In this document: positions 7,948-17,366 of the stretch, piece by piece
How the letters are laid out: every line of letters starts with the position of its first letter
How positions within the stretch are numbered: position 1 is the first letter of the stretch
DNA from: Sphingobacterium corticibacterium
GTDB lineage: Bacteria; Bacteroidota; Bacteroidia; Sphingobacteriales; Sphingobacteriaceae
Assembly: GCF_004208525.1 (NCBI RefSeq)
Contig: NZ_SGIT01000002.1
Span: forward strand, 1,426,001 to 1,490,000
Length of the DNA: 64,000 nt
Direction: 5' to 3'
Position numbers and translations under genes: made by a program
Notes under the pieces: generated by a model
The model's input: only the letters and a program-made list of their open reading frames with translations
Databases searched by the model: none
Told to the model about the DNA's origin: nothing

Positions 7948-8358
7948 TCACACTCCCCTAATCACGAGAAACACTTCTCCGCCCATATCCCACAGGCTAT
8001 ATACCAATGCCTTCAGCTTTTCCAAGGCTTTCCCGCTTTCATCTCCCTTACCTTCACCCGTTAGCGTTGTGACAGGAGCAATACAGCCCAACAGCTCCTT
8101 CATGGCATTGTTGGCAGCGTGGATCAGGATAGCTTCGCGCCCTAGGACTGCTGGGATACCGATCTGCTCCCCGTGCTTGTTATACTGCCGCTTCTGTAGC
8201 TTGTAGCGGCCTTCCGGAATGCAGCTGATACGCGGTATGTTATTCCGATCCGGTAATTCGATCGTGTGGCAGATTTTCTCGCCTTCAAAGTAAATCGTTC
8301 CATTGGTTCCCTGTTTTCCGTAGGTTCGTCGGAGAACGAGGGTGTGCTTTGTTTTCAT
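7948..8358 (-). CDS. DUF5675 family protein
   Basis: A 136-aa protein matching the DUF5675 pattern as I know it: an N-terminal strand LVLRRTYGKQGTNGTIYFEGEKICHTIELPD split over the first 40 residues, then IPRISCIPEGRY, ILIHAANN and GCIAPV. The HAANN and C-containing segments suggest a beta-rich fold of the L,D-transpeptidase/phage-tail-associated type, but no activity is established. The gene's ATG overlaps the stop of the upstream 254-aa gene by 1 nt. It lies in a four-gene unit with two small hydrophobic peptides. Confidence 0.78.
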   Translation of the reverse strand: MKTKHTLVLRRTYGKQGTNGTIYFEGEKICHTIELPDRNNIPRISCIPEGRYKLQKRQYNKHGEQIGIPAVLGREAILIHAANNAMKELLGCIAPVTTLTGEGKGDESGKALEKLKALVYSLWDMGGEVFLVIRGV

Positions 8359-9122
8359 TATGGAATATCTACATCTACAATGGTTAGCGCATTATACTGC
8401 CCATTCGCCAGTGGATAATATCCCCCGTTAACAAATTGGAAATATGCAATTCCCATCATGATCAGAACAGCACTTTCCGACTTCGGCTGTAAATCCACGG
8501 TTAGTATTTCCGCCTCTGTGTCTTCGCTTTTACCGATGTCCAGGTAATTCGATTGTGCGATAGAAACGCTATCCGCATTCGGATCTGTCGCATCGAACTC
8601 TAAAGCGACCAACTGTAGCTGCGCATGGGTTCCACCCCCGGGAGCTTTAATCTTATTCTTGACCTTAAATACAGGCAGTTCCAGCGTGCCTGCTCCGGTA
8701 TCACGGCTGTAGCTTGGTGTCACCTTCGCCAAGAATACATTACGCAACTGTGCATTAATGTTGAAGTCTATTCCCACGAGCATGCTTAGGTTTTCTACCA
8801 ATACCTGTCGTTCCCCACGAGCATTCACTTCGTCGGCCTTCAATACTTGGTGCATACGTGAGGTCATGCGGTTGCTCAATTGCGCATCACCAGCCTGCTG
8901 TAACAGTTCGTACAACTGCTGGCGAACCAGTTTCGAAGCCTGTACCGCCCGGCCAAACTCCTGTCCGTTTTCTCTCGTGCGCTGAAACCGCGGATCATTG
9001 TTGATCTGATCCTTAGTTGGTCCGCCCTTCATACGAGCTTGATAACCGTTGCGCTTGTCTTTGTAAAAGGAAAGATCCCCGATCTTTCCTTTCAATTTGA
9101 TTAAACTTTCTTGACGTGCCAT
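8358..9122 (-). CDS. Conserved Bacteroidota protein of unknown function (KLKGxIGxLSFYK family)
   Basis: 254 aa from the ATG at 9122-9120; the longer open frame to 9230 runs through a palindrome-rich regulatory region and is not preferred. The N-terminus has the pattern KLKGKIGDLSFYKDKRNGYQ, followed by KGG and DPRFQRTRENGQEFGRA. From memory this marks a large family of uncharacterised Bacteroidota proteins. There is no signal peptide or membrane segment. The middle is helical and the C-terminal half is beta-rich and ends in VDVDIP. It heads the cassette with DUF5675 and the two small peptides. Function is unknown; a structural or scaffold role has been my only guess and is weak. Confidence 0.7.
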   Translation of the reverse strand: MARQESLIKLKGKIGDLSFYKDKRNGYQARMKGGPTKDQINNDPRFQRTRENGQEFGRAVQASKLVRQQLYELLQQAGDAQLSNRMTSRMHQVLKADEVNARGERQVLVENLSMLVGIDFNINAQLRNVFLAKVTPSYSRDTGAGTLELPVFKVKNKIKAPGGGTHAQLQLVALEFDATDPNADSVSIAQSNYLDIGKSEDTEAEILTVDLQPKSESAVLIMMGIAYFQFVNGGYYPLANGQYNALTIVDVDIP

Positions 9123-9487
9123 AATATGTATTATTTGATCACGACACAAAGATGCTCCCCATTTTCGAGGAGCGTGTCCCATATGGGCATAGATGGGCCA
9201 TCTGGGGTCATTTGTCCATATATGTCCCAAATGGGCTCAAATGTCCACTTGACAAAAACAAAAAAAAATTCTTACCTTTAGATTAATAATTTCAAAGGAA
9301 CCATTTGTAACGTTGACAACAGATTTCGGCATGGAGAATCAAGTAACGATATAGTAAGGATCAAGTAAGGATATAGTACCTTTTGTTACATAGCAAAACA
9401 GTACTTCATCGTTACAAAAAGGGTAATTAGTCGTTATTGCGTATCGGAAGCGGTTGTCTATTTATTTAACCATTAGTATAACTTGCT
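9123..9487. promoter_or_regulatory. Divergent control region rich in TGTCC motifs, palindromes and direct repeats
   Basis: 365 bases between the minus-strand cassette and the plus-strand 66-aa gene. TGTCC(C/A) occurs four times (starts 9175, 9213, 9223, 9242), spaced 38, 10 and 19 nt, close to whole helical turns. The palindrome CCCATATGGG is at 9178-9187. A 19-nt near-identical direct repeat, ATCAAGTAAcGATATAGTA and the same with g, is at 9338-9356 and 9360-9378. TTGTAACG (about 9306) and CGTTACAA (about 9411) are inverted to each other. The layout suggests regulator binding shared by both directions. Confidence 0.45.
9249..9280 (+). promoter_or_regulatory. Candidate Bacteroidota-type promoter
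   Basis: TTG at 9249-9251 (in TTGAC) and TACCTTTA at 9273-9280 match the -33 TTG and -7 TAnnTTTG consensus of the Bacteroidota housekeeping sigma factor, apart from the last base, with about 21 nt between. An A-tract fills the spacer. It would give the 66-aa gene a leader of about 200 nt carrying the direct repeats. Confidence 0.5.
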
Positions 9488-9688
9488 ATGACTAACGAAC
9501 GAGTTTGTATTTATGCAAAAGATGTCAGTATTCTCCTTGGAAAAAGCTACAAGCAGGGCGTCCGCCTACTGCGCACGATCAAAGACGCCTACGGAAAAGA
9601 CACCAAACAGTACATCACCCTAGAAGAATTTTCCGAGTATACCGGAATAACTATCGAGATTATCCGGGAGCACTGTCTGAAACGGTAG
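9488..9688 (+). CDS. Small conserved hypothetical protein, possibly helix-turn-helix-like
   Basis: 66 aa, MTNERVCIYAKDVSILLGKS onwards, with a helical pattern: AKDVSILLGKSYKQGVRLL resembles the DNA-recognition part of small Mer/excisionase-like or Bacteroidota plug-in HTH proteins. A second helical part is SEYTGITIEIIREHCL. It has no signal peptide or membrane segment. I recall similar short proteins in Sphingobacteriaceae but no named family. It stands alone behind a promoter-like sequence and a repeat-rich leader. DNA binding is a guess from pattern only. Confidence 0.6.
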   Translation: MTNERVCIYAKDVSILLGKSYKQGVRLLRTIKDAYGKDTKQYITLEEFSEYTGITIEIIREHCLKR

Positions 9689-9738
9689 CGCAATTGATAT
9701 CCCTTATTTTCGGGAGGTAGCTCACAAGCTACCTCTTT

Positions 9739-10674
9739 CTAGTTGACCGTATGGGTATAACGTCCTTCGTACCAATCCAAAAAGTCTTTTATTTGGGTTT
9801 TGTTCAATGTCAAAAAGCTATTAAAAGGAGCCTTTAGATGAATAATCAATGTTCGCTTTTCTCCTTTGGCAAAATGTTCAATAAGATCATAACGAACAAT
9901 CCAAGAGCCTGTAGCAAAAAATAGTGGATTATCTGCCAACAATTCTTTTGCACGGCTAAGCGCCCTAAATTCAAAATTGTAGTCATTGCCATCCTCATCG
10001 TAGGCCTTGACGCGCCGATCGACAATGTCAAAGAGCAGAAAATCCTGCAATACCATTCCATATTCACGCTTATTTCGGAAAGCTTTGACTATTTCTAATT
10101 CTCGCGCCTGTTGTTCCCGCACATCCTTTTTCCGAGATACTACCTCCACATTGGGAAAATCCGATCTATGCCTTGTTAGCTGTATTTGTCGCTTACCTTT
10201 CCTGCTTATCCGAAGTGCTCTCGATAGTACCGCAATACCTTCCAAAGCAAAAAAACAACCTTCCAAAACCAATACCGTGACCAAGGATACGACTACAATA
10301 GGTAACACTACCTTACCGTAATCAACCACGGAAAAGGGTACATCATGGTGCGTATAATACCACAGACCAAATATAACGGACAAGCATATTGGAAGTACCA
10401 ATCCTTTCAACAGAAACATATACCGATCTTTTCTACTCATCCTAACACGTGATAGCCTAGGTTTTTGGTAATGCAACAGCCAATTGGTAAACCAGAACAG
10501 AACGAAAAGTGCCGCCGCATTCAAGAGATATTGTTCTATGAAACCCTCTTCCGCCATGATTTCAAAAAAACCTTCGGGTTCTCCGTACCACCTCAAAATA
10601 TGTGAGGTGAGCAATGCGATAAAGACCCTTATTCCAATTAAGATTTTTTTCCTGTTCTCGTATAAGAATTGCAT
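9739..10674 (-). CDS. Membrane-anchored LytTR-type transcriptional regulator
   Basis: 311 aa. Four hydrophobic segments fill the N-terminal half: about residues 12-26, 48-66, 85-106 and 122-148, the last being VVLPIVVVSLVTVLVLEGCF. After a basic linker rich in K/R, the last 100 residues have the beta-strand order and the closing FLTLNKTQIKDFLDWYEGRY of a diverged LytTR DNA-binding domain. Membrane-bound LytTR proteins are common in Bacteroidota and often control nearby genes. The stretch 10675-10836 between it and the divergent 124-aa gene would be a natural target. No histidine kinase partner is adjacent. The LytTR assignment rests on pattern rather than a strict motif. Confidence 0.65.
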   Translation of the reverse strand: MQFLYENRKKILIGIRVFIALLTSHILRWYGEPEGFFEIMAEEGFIEQYLLNAAALFVLFWFTNWLLHYQKPRLSRVRMSRKDRYMFLLKGLVLPICLSVIFGLWYYTHHDVPFSVVDYGKVVLPIVVVSLVTVLVLEGCFFALEGIAVLSRALRISRKGKRQIQLTRHRSDFPNVEVVSRKKDVREQQARELEIVKAFRNKREYGMVLQDFLLFDIVDRRVKAYDEDGNDYNFEFRALSRAKELLADNPLFFATGSWIVRYDLIEHFAKGEKRTLIIHLKAPFNSFLTLNKTQIKDFLDWYEGRYTHTVN

Positions 10675-10836
10675 TTATAACTTAGTTTTCTTTGGAATGG
10701 CTGTCCAAAATAGCGCAACAGCGTCCAAAATCCGCCAGTAGGTTTATGCAAATTTAGAAATAAACATAGTGAATTAATAGTTTTAGAGCTCCTTTGAAGT
10801 TATTAATTGATTTTTTAAACCCTTAAGACAAACAAC

Positions 10837-11211
10837 ATGAAAGAAAAAAAGTACCCTTTTACGCCAATAGGCGTAGGTGAAAAAATCACAGATCTTTATA
10901 TCAGTCCCCTTCCCGAGATCGAAGCAGAAGCTGTAGCAGTTTCGAGCAATTTCTGTGGATGGTTGACGAACAACTTTGACTTATCGGCTGAACAGATCAG
11001 TTATCTGCAATCGCTCGGAGAGGATTTCGCCACTGAAAACGGGAACGATCTGGCATTCGCTTTCCGAAACCGATTGGCAGTAACGCTAACCAAAGGAGAC
11101 ATAAGTGTACGCACTTCCAAGTTTATCCGTAAAGAGAAAAGTGTGTCTACCGTTTCGGAACCGGAGAAAGAAACAGTGGTTTCAGGAGACATCAATTACT
11201 TTATCTCATGA
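10837..11211 (+). CDS. Hypothetical protein, 124 aa
   Basis: MKEKKYPFTPIGVGEKITDLYISP starts a soluble, signal-less protein. It continues with AVSSNFCGWLTNNFDLSAEQISYLQSL, a region around FAFRNRLAVTL, and a disordered, charged tail. I do not recognise a domain, although I have the impression of related short proteins (with YISP and SSNF.GWL) in Pedobacter-like genomes. It is transcribed away from the LytTR gene and about 340 nt before the DUF6520-like gene. The ATG is preceded by an A-rich stretch, as usual in this phylum. Confidence 0.6.
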   Translation: MKEKKYPFTPIGVGEKITDLYISPLPEIEAEAVAVSSNFCGWLTNNFDLSAEQISYLQSLGEDFATENGNDLAFAFRNRLAVTLTKGDISVRTSKFIRKEKSVSTVSEPEKETVVSGDINYFIS

Positions 11212-11550
11212 GAATAAAGAAAAGAGAAAATCGAGACTAAAGAATGAAAGCACCACATATCATATCAGGGACACAAAATTATCTCGCGGCAAGAATGCAT
11301 GGGGCGTTATCGGGGGCTTTGCCCATAAGCCATTTCCTACATCAGGATAGAAGCTGCGCTGTTTTTTGTGGTCAGTATATTGTTGTTGCGTGTATAGGTA
11401 CAGCTTTCGCGCGGTGCCGGCGTAAATATGCGCTTTTCCCCCACGGGGTAATGTAATCAATGCCCAGGCATCACGTGTGTCAGATCTGGCGGCAGGGCAT
11501 GCCGTTTAGCCGATAATAAACTAAATTGAAAACATATTAATAAATTGCTT
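11212..11550. other. Intergenic stretch without a supported gene
   Basis: About 340 bases. Three short frames overlap here, two on plus and one on minus, none with recognisable sequence. The stretch is more GC-rich than the flanking AT-rich spacers, especially 11400-11510, so a decayed gene is possible. I see no terminator or tRNA. Confidence 0.4.
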
Positions 11551-11847
11551 ATGGCAACTTTAAAAATCAAATGGCTAAGTGCCGCTTCTGTATTTACAAT
11601 CTTATTAGGCGCATTCTTTATGGTGAAAGCGATGGATAAAGAACCGATCAAAAAGGTAACGACTTCAAAAAAATTAGTGACCCAGACTTGGAAATTTATT
11701 GGTGAAGAAGATGACGACCCATTAAACGCCAGTTTTTACGAACTGGACGCTGCGGATGATCCTTGTCCTGGCCTTCCCGAAACAGTATGCAAAATTGAAG
11801 CACCAGCAGATCAGTCCAATCCTAATCTACCGGACATGAATGCCTGA
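11551..11847 (+). CDS. Small exported protein, DUF6520-like
   Basis: 98 aa from the ATG at 11551; an ATG two codons upstream is also in frame. An N-terminal signal/anchor (WLSAASVFTILLGAFFMVKA) is followed by a TWKF strand, an acidic linker and a C-terminal DPCPGLPETVCKIEAP motif with two Cys, then PNLPDMNA. This is the pattern of the small DUF6520-like exported proteins that in Sphingobacteriaceae and Flavobacteriia are often encoded beside TlpA/SusC/SusD genes. Here it converges on such an operon across a shared terminator. Function is unknown. Confidence 0.65.
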   Translation: MATLKIKWLSAASVFTILLGAFFMVKAMDKEPIKKVTTSKKLVTQTWKFIGEEDDDPLNASFYELDAADDPCPGLPETVCKIEAPADQSNPNLPDMNA

Positions 11848-11984
11848 AGTGGTTGTGTCTTCAACCTTGACACAGAAGGTACATGAACGAATCAGCAGTT
11901 CATTGGATGCTTCTCCGATCCAGTCCAACGAAACAGTCACCGGTCTGCGAGCACTATAGTATCGGTACTACTTACTTGGTTACA

Positions 11985-12013
11985 AACCGCCTCCTGATAT
12001 TGAGGAGGCGGTT
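11985..12013. terminator. Bidirectional terminator between DUF6520-like gene and susD
   Basis: AACCGCCTCC and GGAGGCGGTT pair perfectly over 10 bp around a 9-nt loop, followed by six T on the plus strand. On the minus strand it lies inside the last bases before the susD stop, so it best serves the plus-strand gene. Confidence 0.7.
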
Positions 12014-12015
12014 TT

Positions 12016-13395
12016 TTAGTTTTGCACAATACCGGAGAAATTTATAACCACACGCGGTATTTTATAAATAAATCCAGAAGAATTTGCTGGCAATGTATAG
12101 ATATTGTCATCACGTTCGACCTTACGCACAATATCTTTTCTATAACGTGCATCTAGGTTTAACCTTCTGATGTCGGTCCACCGAACGCCCCTATGGATAA
12201 GTTCCTTTCTCCGCTCCATAAGAATAATATCCAATAATCGTTGCGGATCCTCTTCTTCGATCATATAGATATAATCCCTCTCCCATCTATATTTCAAAAG
12301 TGTGTTTATTGTTTCTCTTGCGCGTTCCGGCTCTCCTTTACGCACATAACACTCCGCACTCGTCAAATACATCTCAGATGTAGTAGGCCCAACAAAAAAA
12401 GATCCCGATCCAAACCCCATATACGTACCTTTAAAGCTAAATTTGCCGTTCGCAAGTGCCCGGAAATAGACTTTCTTTCTTATATCTTGATCATCATATT
12501 GCCCATAAAGCACAGAATCTATATAGCACTCCCTGCTATGGTGCAGAAATCCTATACCGAATGAATAAGCGAAAAATAACGTTTCCTTGTTCATCGCGGC
12601 AATTGGGAAACTAGAAGCACTGTTCAGTTCATTGAAATCTATCAGATCAGCATTATACTCAAGTGCTTTCTCCGATTGGAACAAGGAGTTTTCAAAATCG
12701 GATTTGGACAAATAAAATCTCGCCAACAAGGCGTGCGCAGCGGCTTTATTGGGTCGCGTTAGGTATGTTGTATTTTCCGGAAGCAGTTCCAACGCCTCTA
12801 GCAAATCCTTTTCTATAAAATCATACGTTTCATGGATAGTCGAACGGACAGTCGGCTCACTGGTATCTGACGTTTTCTTTAATGGGATACCTAACTTCTG
12901 GTCTGCGGAGGATTCCTCATAAACATCGCAGAAAACCTGCGCCAGCAAAAAATGGCCAAGGGCACGATGAAAAAGTGCAGTTCCTTGAATAATATCACGT
13001 TCAATAGATGTGCCTTCCTTGACAAAGGAGAGCTCGTCCATAACCGTATTTGCTATGGCAATGGTCGAATATGTATAAAACCATGACATTAGAATCGATT
13101 CCCCATCCTCTTGATAGTCGTCATCAAAAAGATAGATGTTTTGATCATACACCGTTAAGCGGTTTAATCCACCTGGGCCGATATAAACATCGTCTGTCCT
13201 TGCTTCCAGCAGCCCCGGATAATTTCCAAGATTCAATTTATTTCCTGCGTCCATTAAGGCCTGCAGGTCCGCGATTGTCGAAGCGATTACCAAATCTTTG
13301 CTCGGCTTTTCCTCCAAAAACGTTTCACACCCATAAAACAGCACAATAAACAGCATCATGCACCAAAAACGAACTGGGTTATTTATTTTCTTCAT
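12016..13395 (-). CDS. RagB/SusD family outer-membrane nutrient-binding lipoprotein
   Basis: 459 aa from the ATG at 13395 (an in-frame ATG at 13401 is also possible). The signal peptide ends in a lipobox, FYGC, with Cys about residue 23. ETFLEEKPSKD follows, as is typical of SusD starts. The C-terminal LLDIILMERRKELIHRGVRWTDIRRLNLDARY is the hallmark of the SusD-like family: members sit on the outer face of the outer membrane as a lid on a SusC transporter. It is 11 nt after the frameshifted susC, so it depends on the same transcript. With TlpA nearby and no glycosidases, the cargo is probably not a polysaccharide; peptide or metal-related uptake is a possibility. Confidence 0.88.
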   Translation of the reverse strand: MKKINNPVRFWCMMLFIVLFYGCETFLEEKPSKDLVIASTIADLQALMDAGNKLNLGNYPGLLEARTDDVYIGPGGLNRLTVYDQNIYLFDDDYQEDGESILMSWFYTYSTIAIANTVMDELSFVKEGTSIERDIIQGTALFHRALGHFLLAQVFCDVYEESSADQKLGIPLKKTSDTSEPTVRSTIHETYDFIEKDLLEALELLPENTTYLTRPNKAAAHALLARFYLSKSDFENSLFQSEKALEYNADLIDFNELNSASSFPIAAMNKETLFFAYSFGIGFLHHSRECYIDSVLYGQYDDQDIRKKVYFRALANGKFSFKGTYMGFGSGSFFVGPTTSEMYLTSAECYVRKGEPERARETINTLLKYRWERDYIYMIEEEDPQRLLDIILMERRKELIHRGVRWTDIRRLNLDARYRKDIVRKVERDDNIYTLPANSSGFIYKIPRVVINFSGIVQN

Positions 13396-13406
13396 GATCA
13401 TTAGTT

Positions 13407-16400
13407 TTAAAACTGACAATTTATACCAATTACAAAATTTTTTGATGGTGGAAGGCCACTATAGTCTGGATCATATCCCGATTTTGTTCTACTCCATAGT
13501 ACCCCTCCATTATTGATGGACATAAAGATCTGTCCCGAGCCATTGGTCCACTTGTTCATTAACTTTTTGATATCATAACTTATCCGTGCACTTTGTAAGC
13601 GGATATGGTCCCCTTTTTCCACATTGGCAGAAGAGTAGCGATAGAAATTACTTCTAACCGAATTTGCCGGATAATCCATAGATGGAACTGTGGTATGTTC
13701 TTCATCACCGGACGATTGCCACCGTTTCTCATAGTCTTTATGACCGCCCCAACTGTTGATCAGAGATGGATAGCTAATAGTCGGTTTTGTGAAATGATGC
13801 CCGAACTTATAGGCGATGTTCACGTATAGGCTCACTGGGCCTAATTTCAGATTATTCTGGAAAAACCCATAGAATAAAGGTAATGCAGAGCCGTGGTAGT
13901 CCAAGTTCCGCAGTGAGTCGCTCACGATCCTGTTGTAATCTTGGGAAGGCTCTCCTTCCCATACTCCTACCGGGTCTCCCGTTTGTCCGTCCAGCCCCAT
14001 AAATTTGTACGAGAATACCGGATACAGCACCCTATCCTGCAATGGAGTTAAGACCCGTCCCCCATTACGCACATAATTTTCAGCTGTGTTTTCCACACCG
14101 TTATAAATATCAACAATGTCCTTGACATAAGATAAAGCTATTGATGAAGTAAACGCTACATTGCCCTTTCTAATCCAGTGCCAGTTACTATTCCACTCAA
14201 ATCCCTGGCTTTTGATCCTGCCCACATTTCTCGTCATGCTGCTATAGCCGGATGTTGGGTCAATCGGGTCAATCGACAGGAGGTCTGAAGCAACTTTACG
14301 GAAATAATCCAATGAGCCGGTAATCCTGTTATCGAAAAATCCATATTCCAACCCATAGTTCGTCATGAGCACATTCTCCCATTTTAAATTAGGGTTTGGC
14401 GGAGATTGGATAATGGCGTACGGTAGACGGGTATAATCCGCCCTACTTAGGTAAGTAAGTACCGGGCGTTGTGTTGCTGCCCCGGATAAATTTCCGCTCA
14501 CCCCCCGAGTCCATTTTAGCTTCAACTGGTCGACCCATTCTATCTCCCTTAGGAAGGGTTCTGTTTTCATGTTCCATGCCAGCCCGGTAGACCACAATGG
14601 ATTCCATCGTTGGTTGGTCTTTACACCGAACATATTGGAAGCATCACGCCTCGCCGATAACGTGAATACATAACGATCTCGGTAGGTATATCCCATATTG
14701 GTGTATAGAGAAACAAACCTTTGTACCGTAGAAGAAAAATCACCAAAACTAGGTATCGAAGCATTTCCGGACAGTCCTTCATAGATGGGATAAGTACGTG
14801 TATAATCAACTGCTCCCACGGTCAAGACATTGTCGTCATAGCCATATACGCCATTTGCTGTAATTTCTGCTTTACGGTCTGAAAACTCAAATCCACCGAG
14901 GACAGCCAGATGGTGTCTTTCTGCAAATGATGCATCATAGTTAAGCTGCGATCTAAACCGGGTCGACTGCAATGCCGAGAAACTCTCGCTCAGAATTCCT
15001 CCTACAGGCAGGTTATGGATCAATCCGTTTGCCGTAGGTTCCGTAAACAGGTTGATCAGGTTACGTGCATAATAAGAATCCACACTGTAATGGCTACGCC
15101 CTTTCGACCATTGCCGTTCGGTGTTATACATAAATCCAGCTTGAGGTTTTCCAATATATCCGCTTTCAGCGTAATCCCTCCTTGTAAATGATTTATCGCG
15201 TTTTCCCCCTGGGACTTATTCAGATCATCAAAAGGGGAATACGTCCAATCCTTTAGGCGCGGTTCCGTTAATGAGTTAATAAATAATGAATTATAATTTC
15301 TGGGAATGATTAAGTTATTCCCATTATCATCAATTAAAGAAGCATAAGGATATAAAGCCGTTCTGCCTCCACCCGGAATGATAGGGAAGTTGACAGGACT
15401 TAAACTCAAGTGGTTTCCCGAGAGGGAGGAGGACAAATTTGCCCCTAGCGTGACCTTTGGATGGATGGTATAAGACAGGTTTCCTCTTACGGTAAACCGA
15501 TCTGATTCCATCACGTCTGTTGGCCCTGCCTGCCGGTCATAGCCTAATCCAATCCAATAGCTATCCGTGTTAGATGATTTGGACACCGAAAAGTTATACT
15601 GCTGGCGGAGTGCCTGTTTATAATAATGGTTGAGCAGATCATCTCTATAATCTTGCTGTTTCCATTTGGAAATGGATTTCTCTACATCATCTTCTGTAGA
15701 AAATCCGTTTTTCACGTCGTACAGCAACATCACCAAAGGCGAATATACCTGTGTCCTATTTTCTACACCATCAATTGCTTCTCCATAATGTCCCTGCTCA
15801 AACAACCATTTCTCCACATCCATAAAATCAGCCGAGGACATTTCCTGACGATACCTTAGCCGGGGTTTCTGCGTTACAAAAATATTGGCACCGCCGTTGA
15901 TCTGTATCCGATCTTTCATTTTTGCTTGTTTAGTGGTCAATACGATTACCCCATTTCCGGCACGAGCCCCCCAAATTGACGTTGCAGCCGCATCCTTCAA
16001 TACCGATACGGAGGCTATATCGTTGGGGTTTATCGTATTTATATCGCCTTCAAAAGGAAAGTTATCCAATACGATCAGCGGTCTAGTCGACGAAGAGTAA
16101 AAACTGTTGATGCCCCTTATATGCAGTTCGGAACTTCCCGTACGGTTATCAAACTGCAACCCGGGTACCATTCCATCCAGTTTCTCCATAAAATTTGCCG
16201 TTGGGACCTGGTTCAATTTTTCTTCTGAAACAAAGAAAAAACTCCCTGTCGACCGTTCCTTTGGTAAGGTCTGATAACCGGTATTATAAACGTCCACCTC
16301 CTCTATTTCCGTTAATTTTTCTGTCATTACAACGCGCAGTATGTGAGCTTGTCGTTGAAGTATAATTCTTTTATCTTCATATCCGATTTTTCTAAAATCC

Positions 16401-16603
16401 AGAGAGACAGGGCTACGTTTTAAGGTGAAGGAAAATGTACCTTTGCTATCAGTGTGACCGAGGACATTCCCTTCTCCGTCCGCGATATTGACATTCACTA
16501 TTGGCCGTCCGGTCGTATCGCTGACGGTACCATCAAGTTTTTGTTGCGCAAACAGGATGATATGGCCAATAGATAGTATTACTGTGATGATATACTTCTT
16601 CAT
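13407..16603 (-). pseudogene. SusC/RagA TonB-linked outer-membrane protein, split by a frameshift
   Basis: Two minus-strand frames together make one SusC-like protein of about 1065 residues. The first (16603 to about 15135) has a signal peptide, a carboxypeptidase-D-like domain (KLDGTVSDTTGRPIVNVNIA) and the TonB plug (IRGINSFYSSSTRPLIVLDNFP; SVLKDAAATSIWGARAGNGVIVLTT split around it). The second (to 13407) is most of the beta-barrel and ends in FVIGINCQF, a normal outer-membrane C-terminus. They meet in a different reading frame around 15131-15137, near a short T run; LKLD in one frame joins FMYNTERQW in the other. One missing base would explain it. It may be a recent mutation or a sequencing error. 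The upstream tlpA gene overlaps its start by 4 nt. Confidence 0.82.
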
Positions 16604-17211
16604 TTTGCAAGAAAACTTTCGATTACTTTTTCATTAATAAATACAGTTGATGTCATAGCGGATACCCTTCCGTTCCGGTCAATCCATATATAATACGGGA
16701 TGGCATAACGGGGGAACAACTGTGTGATATACTGGTCGCCAAGAATGGTCGGTAGTCTAAGTTCCTTGACATTGGTGTTCCAATGGGATTTAATAGTTTC
16801 GTGTGTATCTCTGGTTTTCTCGCTGTTGACCAATAAAATTTGAAGTTCGTTCCGGTACTTAGTCCGTAACGTATCCAATTGTGGAAATCGCTTGATGCAT
16901 GAAGCACACCATGTTGCCCAGAAATCGAGCAACAACGGTTTCCCTTTAATATGCTGTAGATTGACGGTTCTTATCTGACCATTTTCCAGAACCGTATGCT
17001 CCGTTGTCCAAAATGTATCTGGCACTTTCTCTCCGACGATCAACGGCTTGATCTCTTCTTGCCCTTCGACAGCCTCCCCATTCTCGGGAGGCTGCGCGTG
17101 GGCGTAACTAAACATGAAAACAAAAAATATATGGAGCAACAACATGCATATTATTGGTATGCTCTGCTTTATTTTAGGCCAAAGCGTGGCCAGTGCGTGT
17201 AAAAACGTCAT
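16600..17211 (-). CDS. TlpA-like thioredoxin-fold protein
   Basis: 203 aa. After an N-terminal membrane segment/signal (about 17-39) the thioredoxin-like domain begins. LLLDFWATWCASC carries the redox pair about C102/C105, and a cis-Pro is found in RYAIPYYIWID. Such periplasmic proteins reduce disulfides or act on cytochrome c and envelope proteins. The stop overlaps the susC start by 4 nt (ATGA), so the three genes tlpA-susC-susD form one operon. This trio is frequent in Sphingobacteriaceae, commonly with a longer TlpA of 350-450 residues; this one is the short form. Confidence 0.87.
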   Translation of the reverse strand: MTFLHALATLWPKIKQSIPIICMLLLHIFFVFMFSYAHAQPPENGEAVEGQEEIKPLIVGEKVPDTFWTTEHTVLENGQIRTVNLQHIKGKPLLLDFWATWCASCIKRFPQLDTLRTKYRNELQILLVNSEKTRDTHETIKSHWNTNVKELRLPTILGDQYITQLFPRYAIPYYIWIDRNGRVSAMTSTVFINEKVIESFLAK

Positions 17212-17366
17212 TTTTTAGTTCATTTATAATGAATGGATTAAGGTTAATAAGAAGATAGGCGCAGGAAGGTTAGTTACAAGGTTGCACCATAAGCTAGTTC
17301 TGCGCTTAAAAAAATGTTAGCGCTATACCGGTGGTTTGATTATATTTTTTAATAGTTGCTTCATGG

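Noticed and set aside
8358..9230. Longer version of the 254-aa gene starting at 9230
   Set aside because: The extra 36 residues are coded by the palindrome- and TGTCC-rich control region; the family start is MARQESL at 9122.
11244..11456. 70-aa plus-strand frame between two real genes
   Set aside because: It overlaps other chance frames on both strands and shows no protein family pattern, although a decayed gene cannot be excluded.
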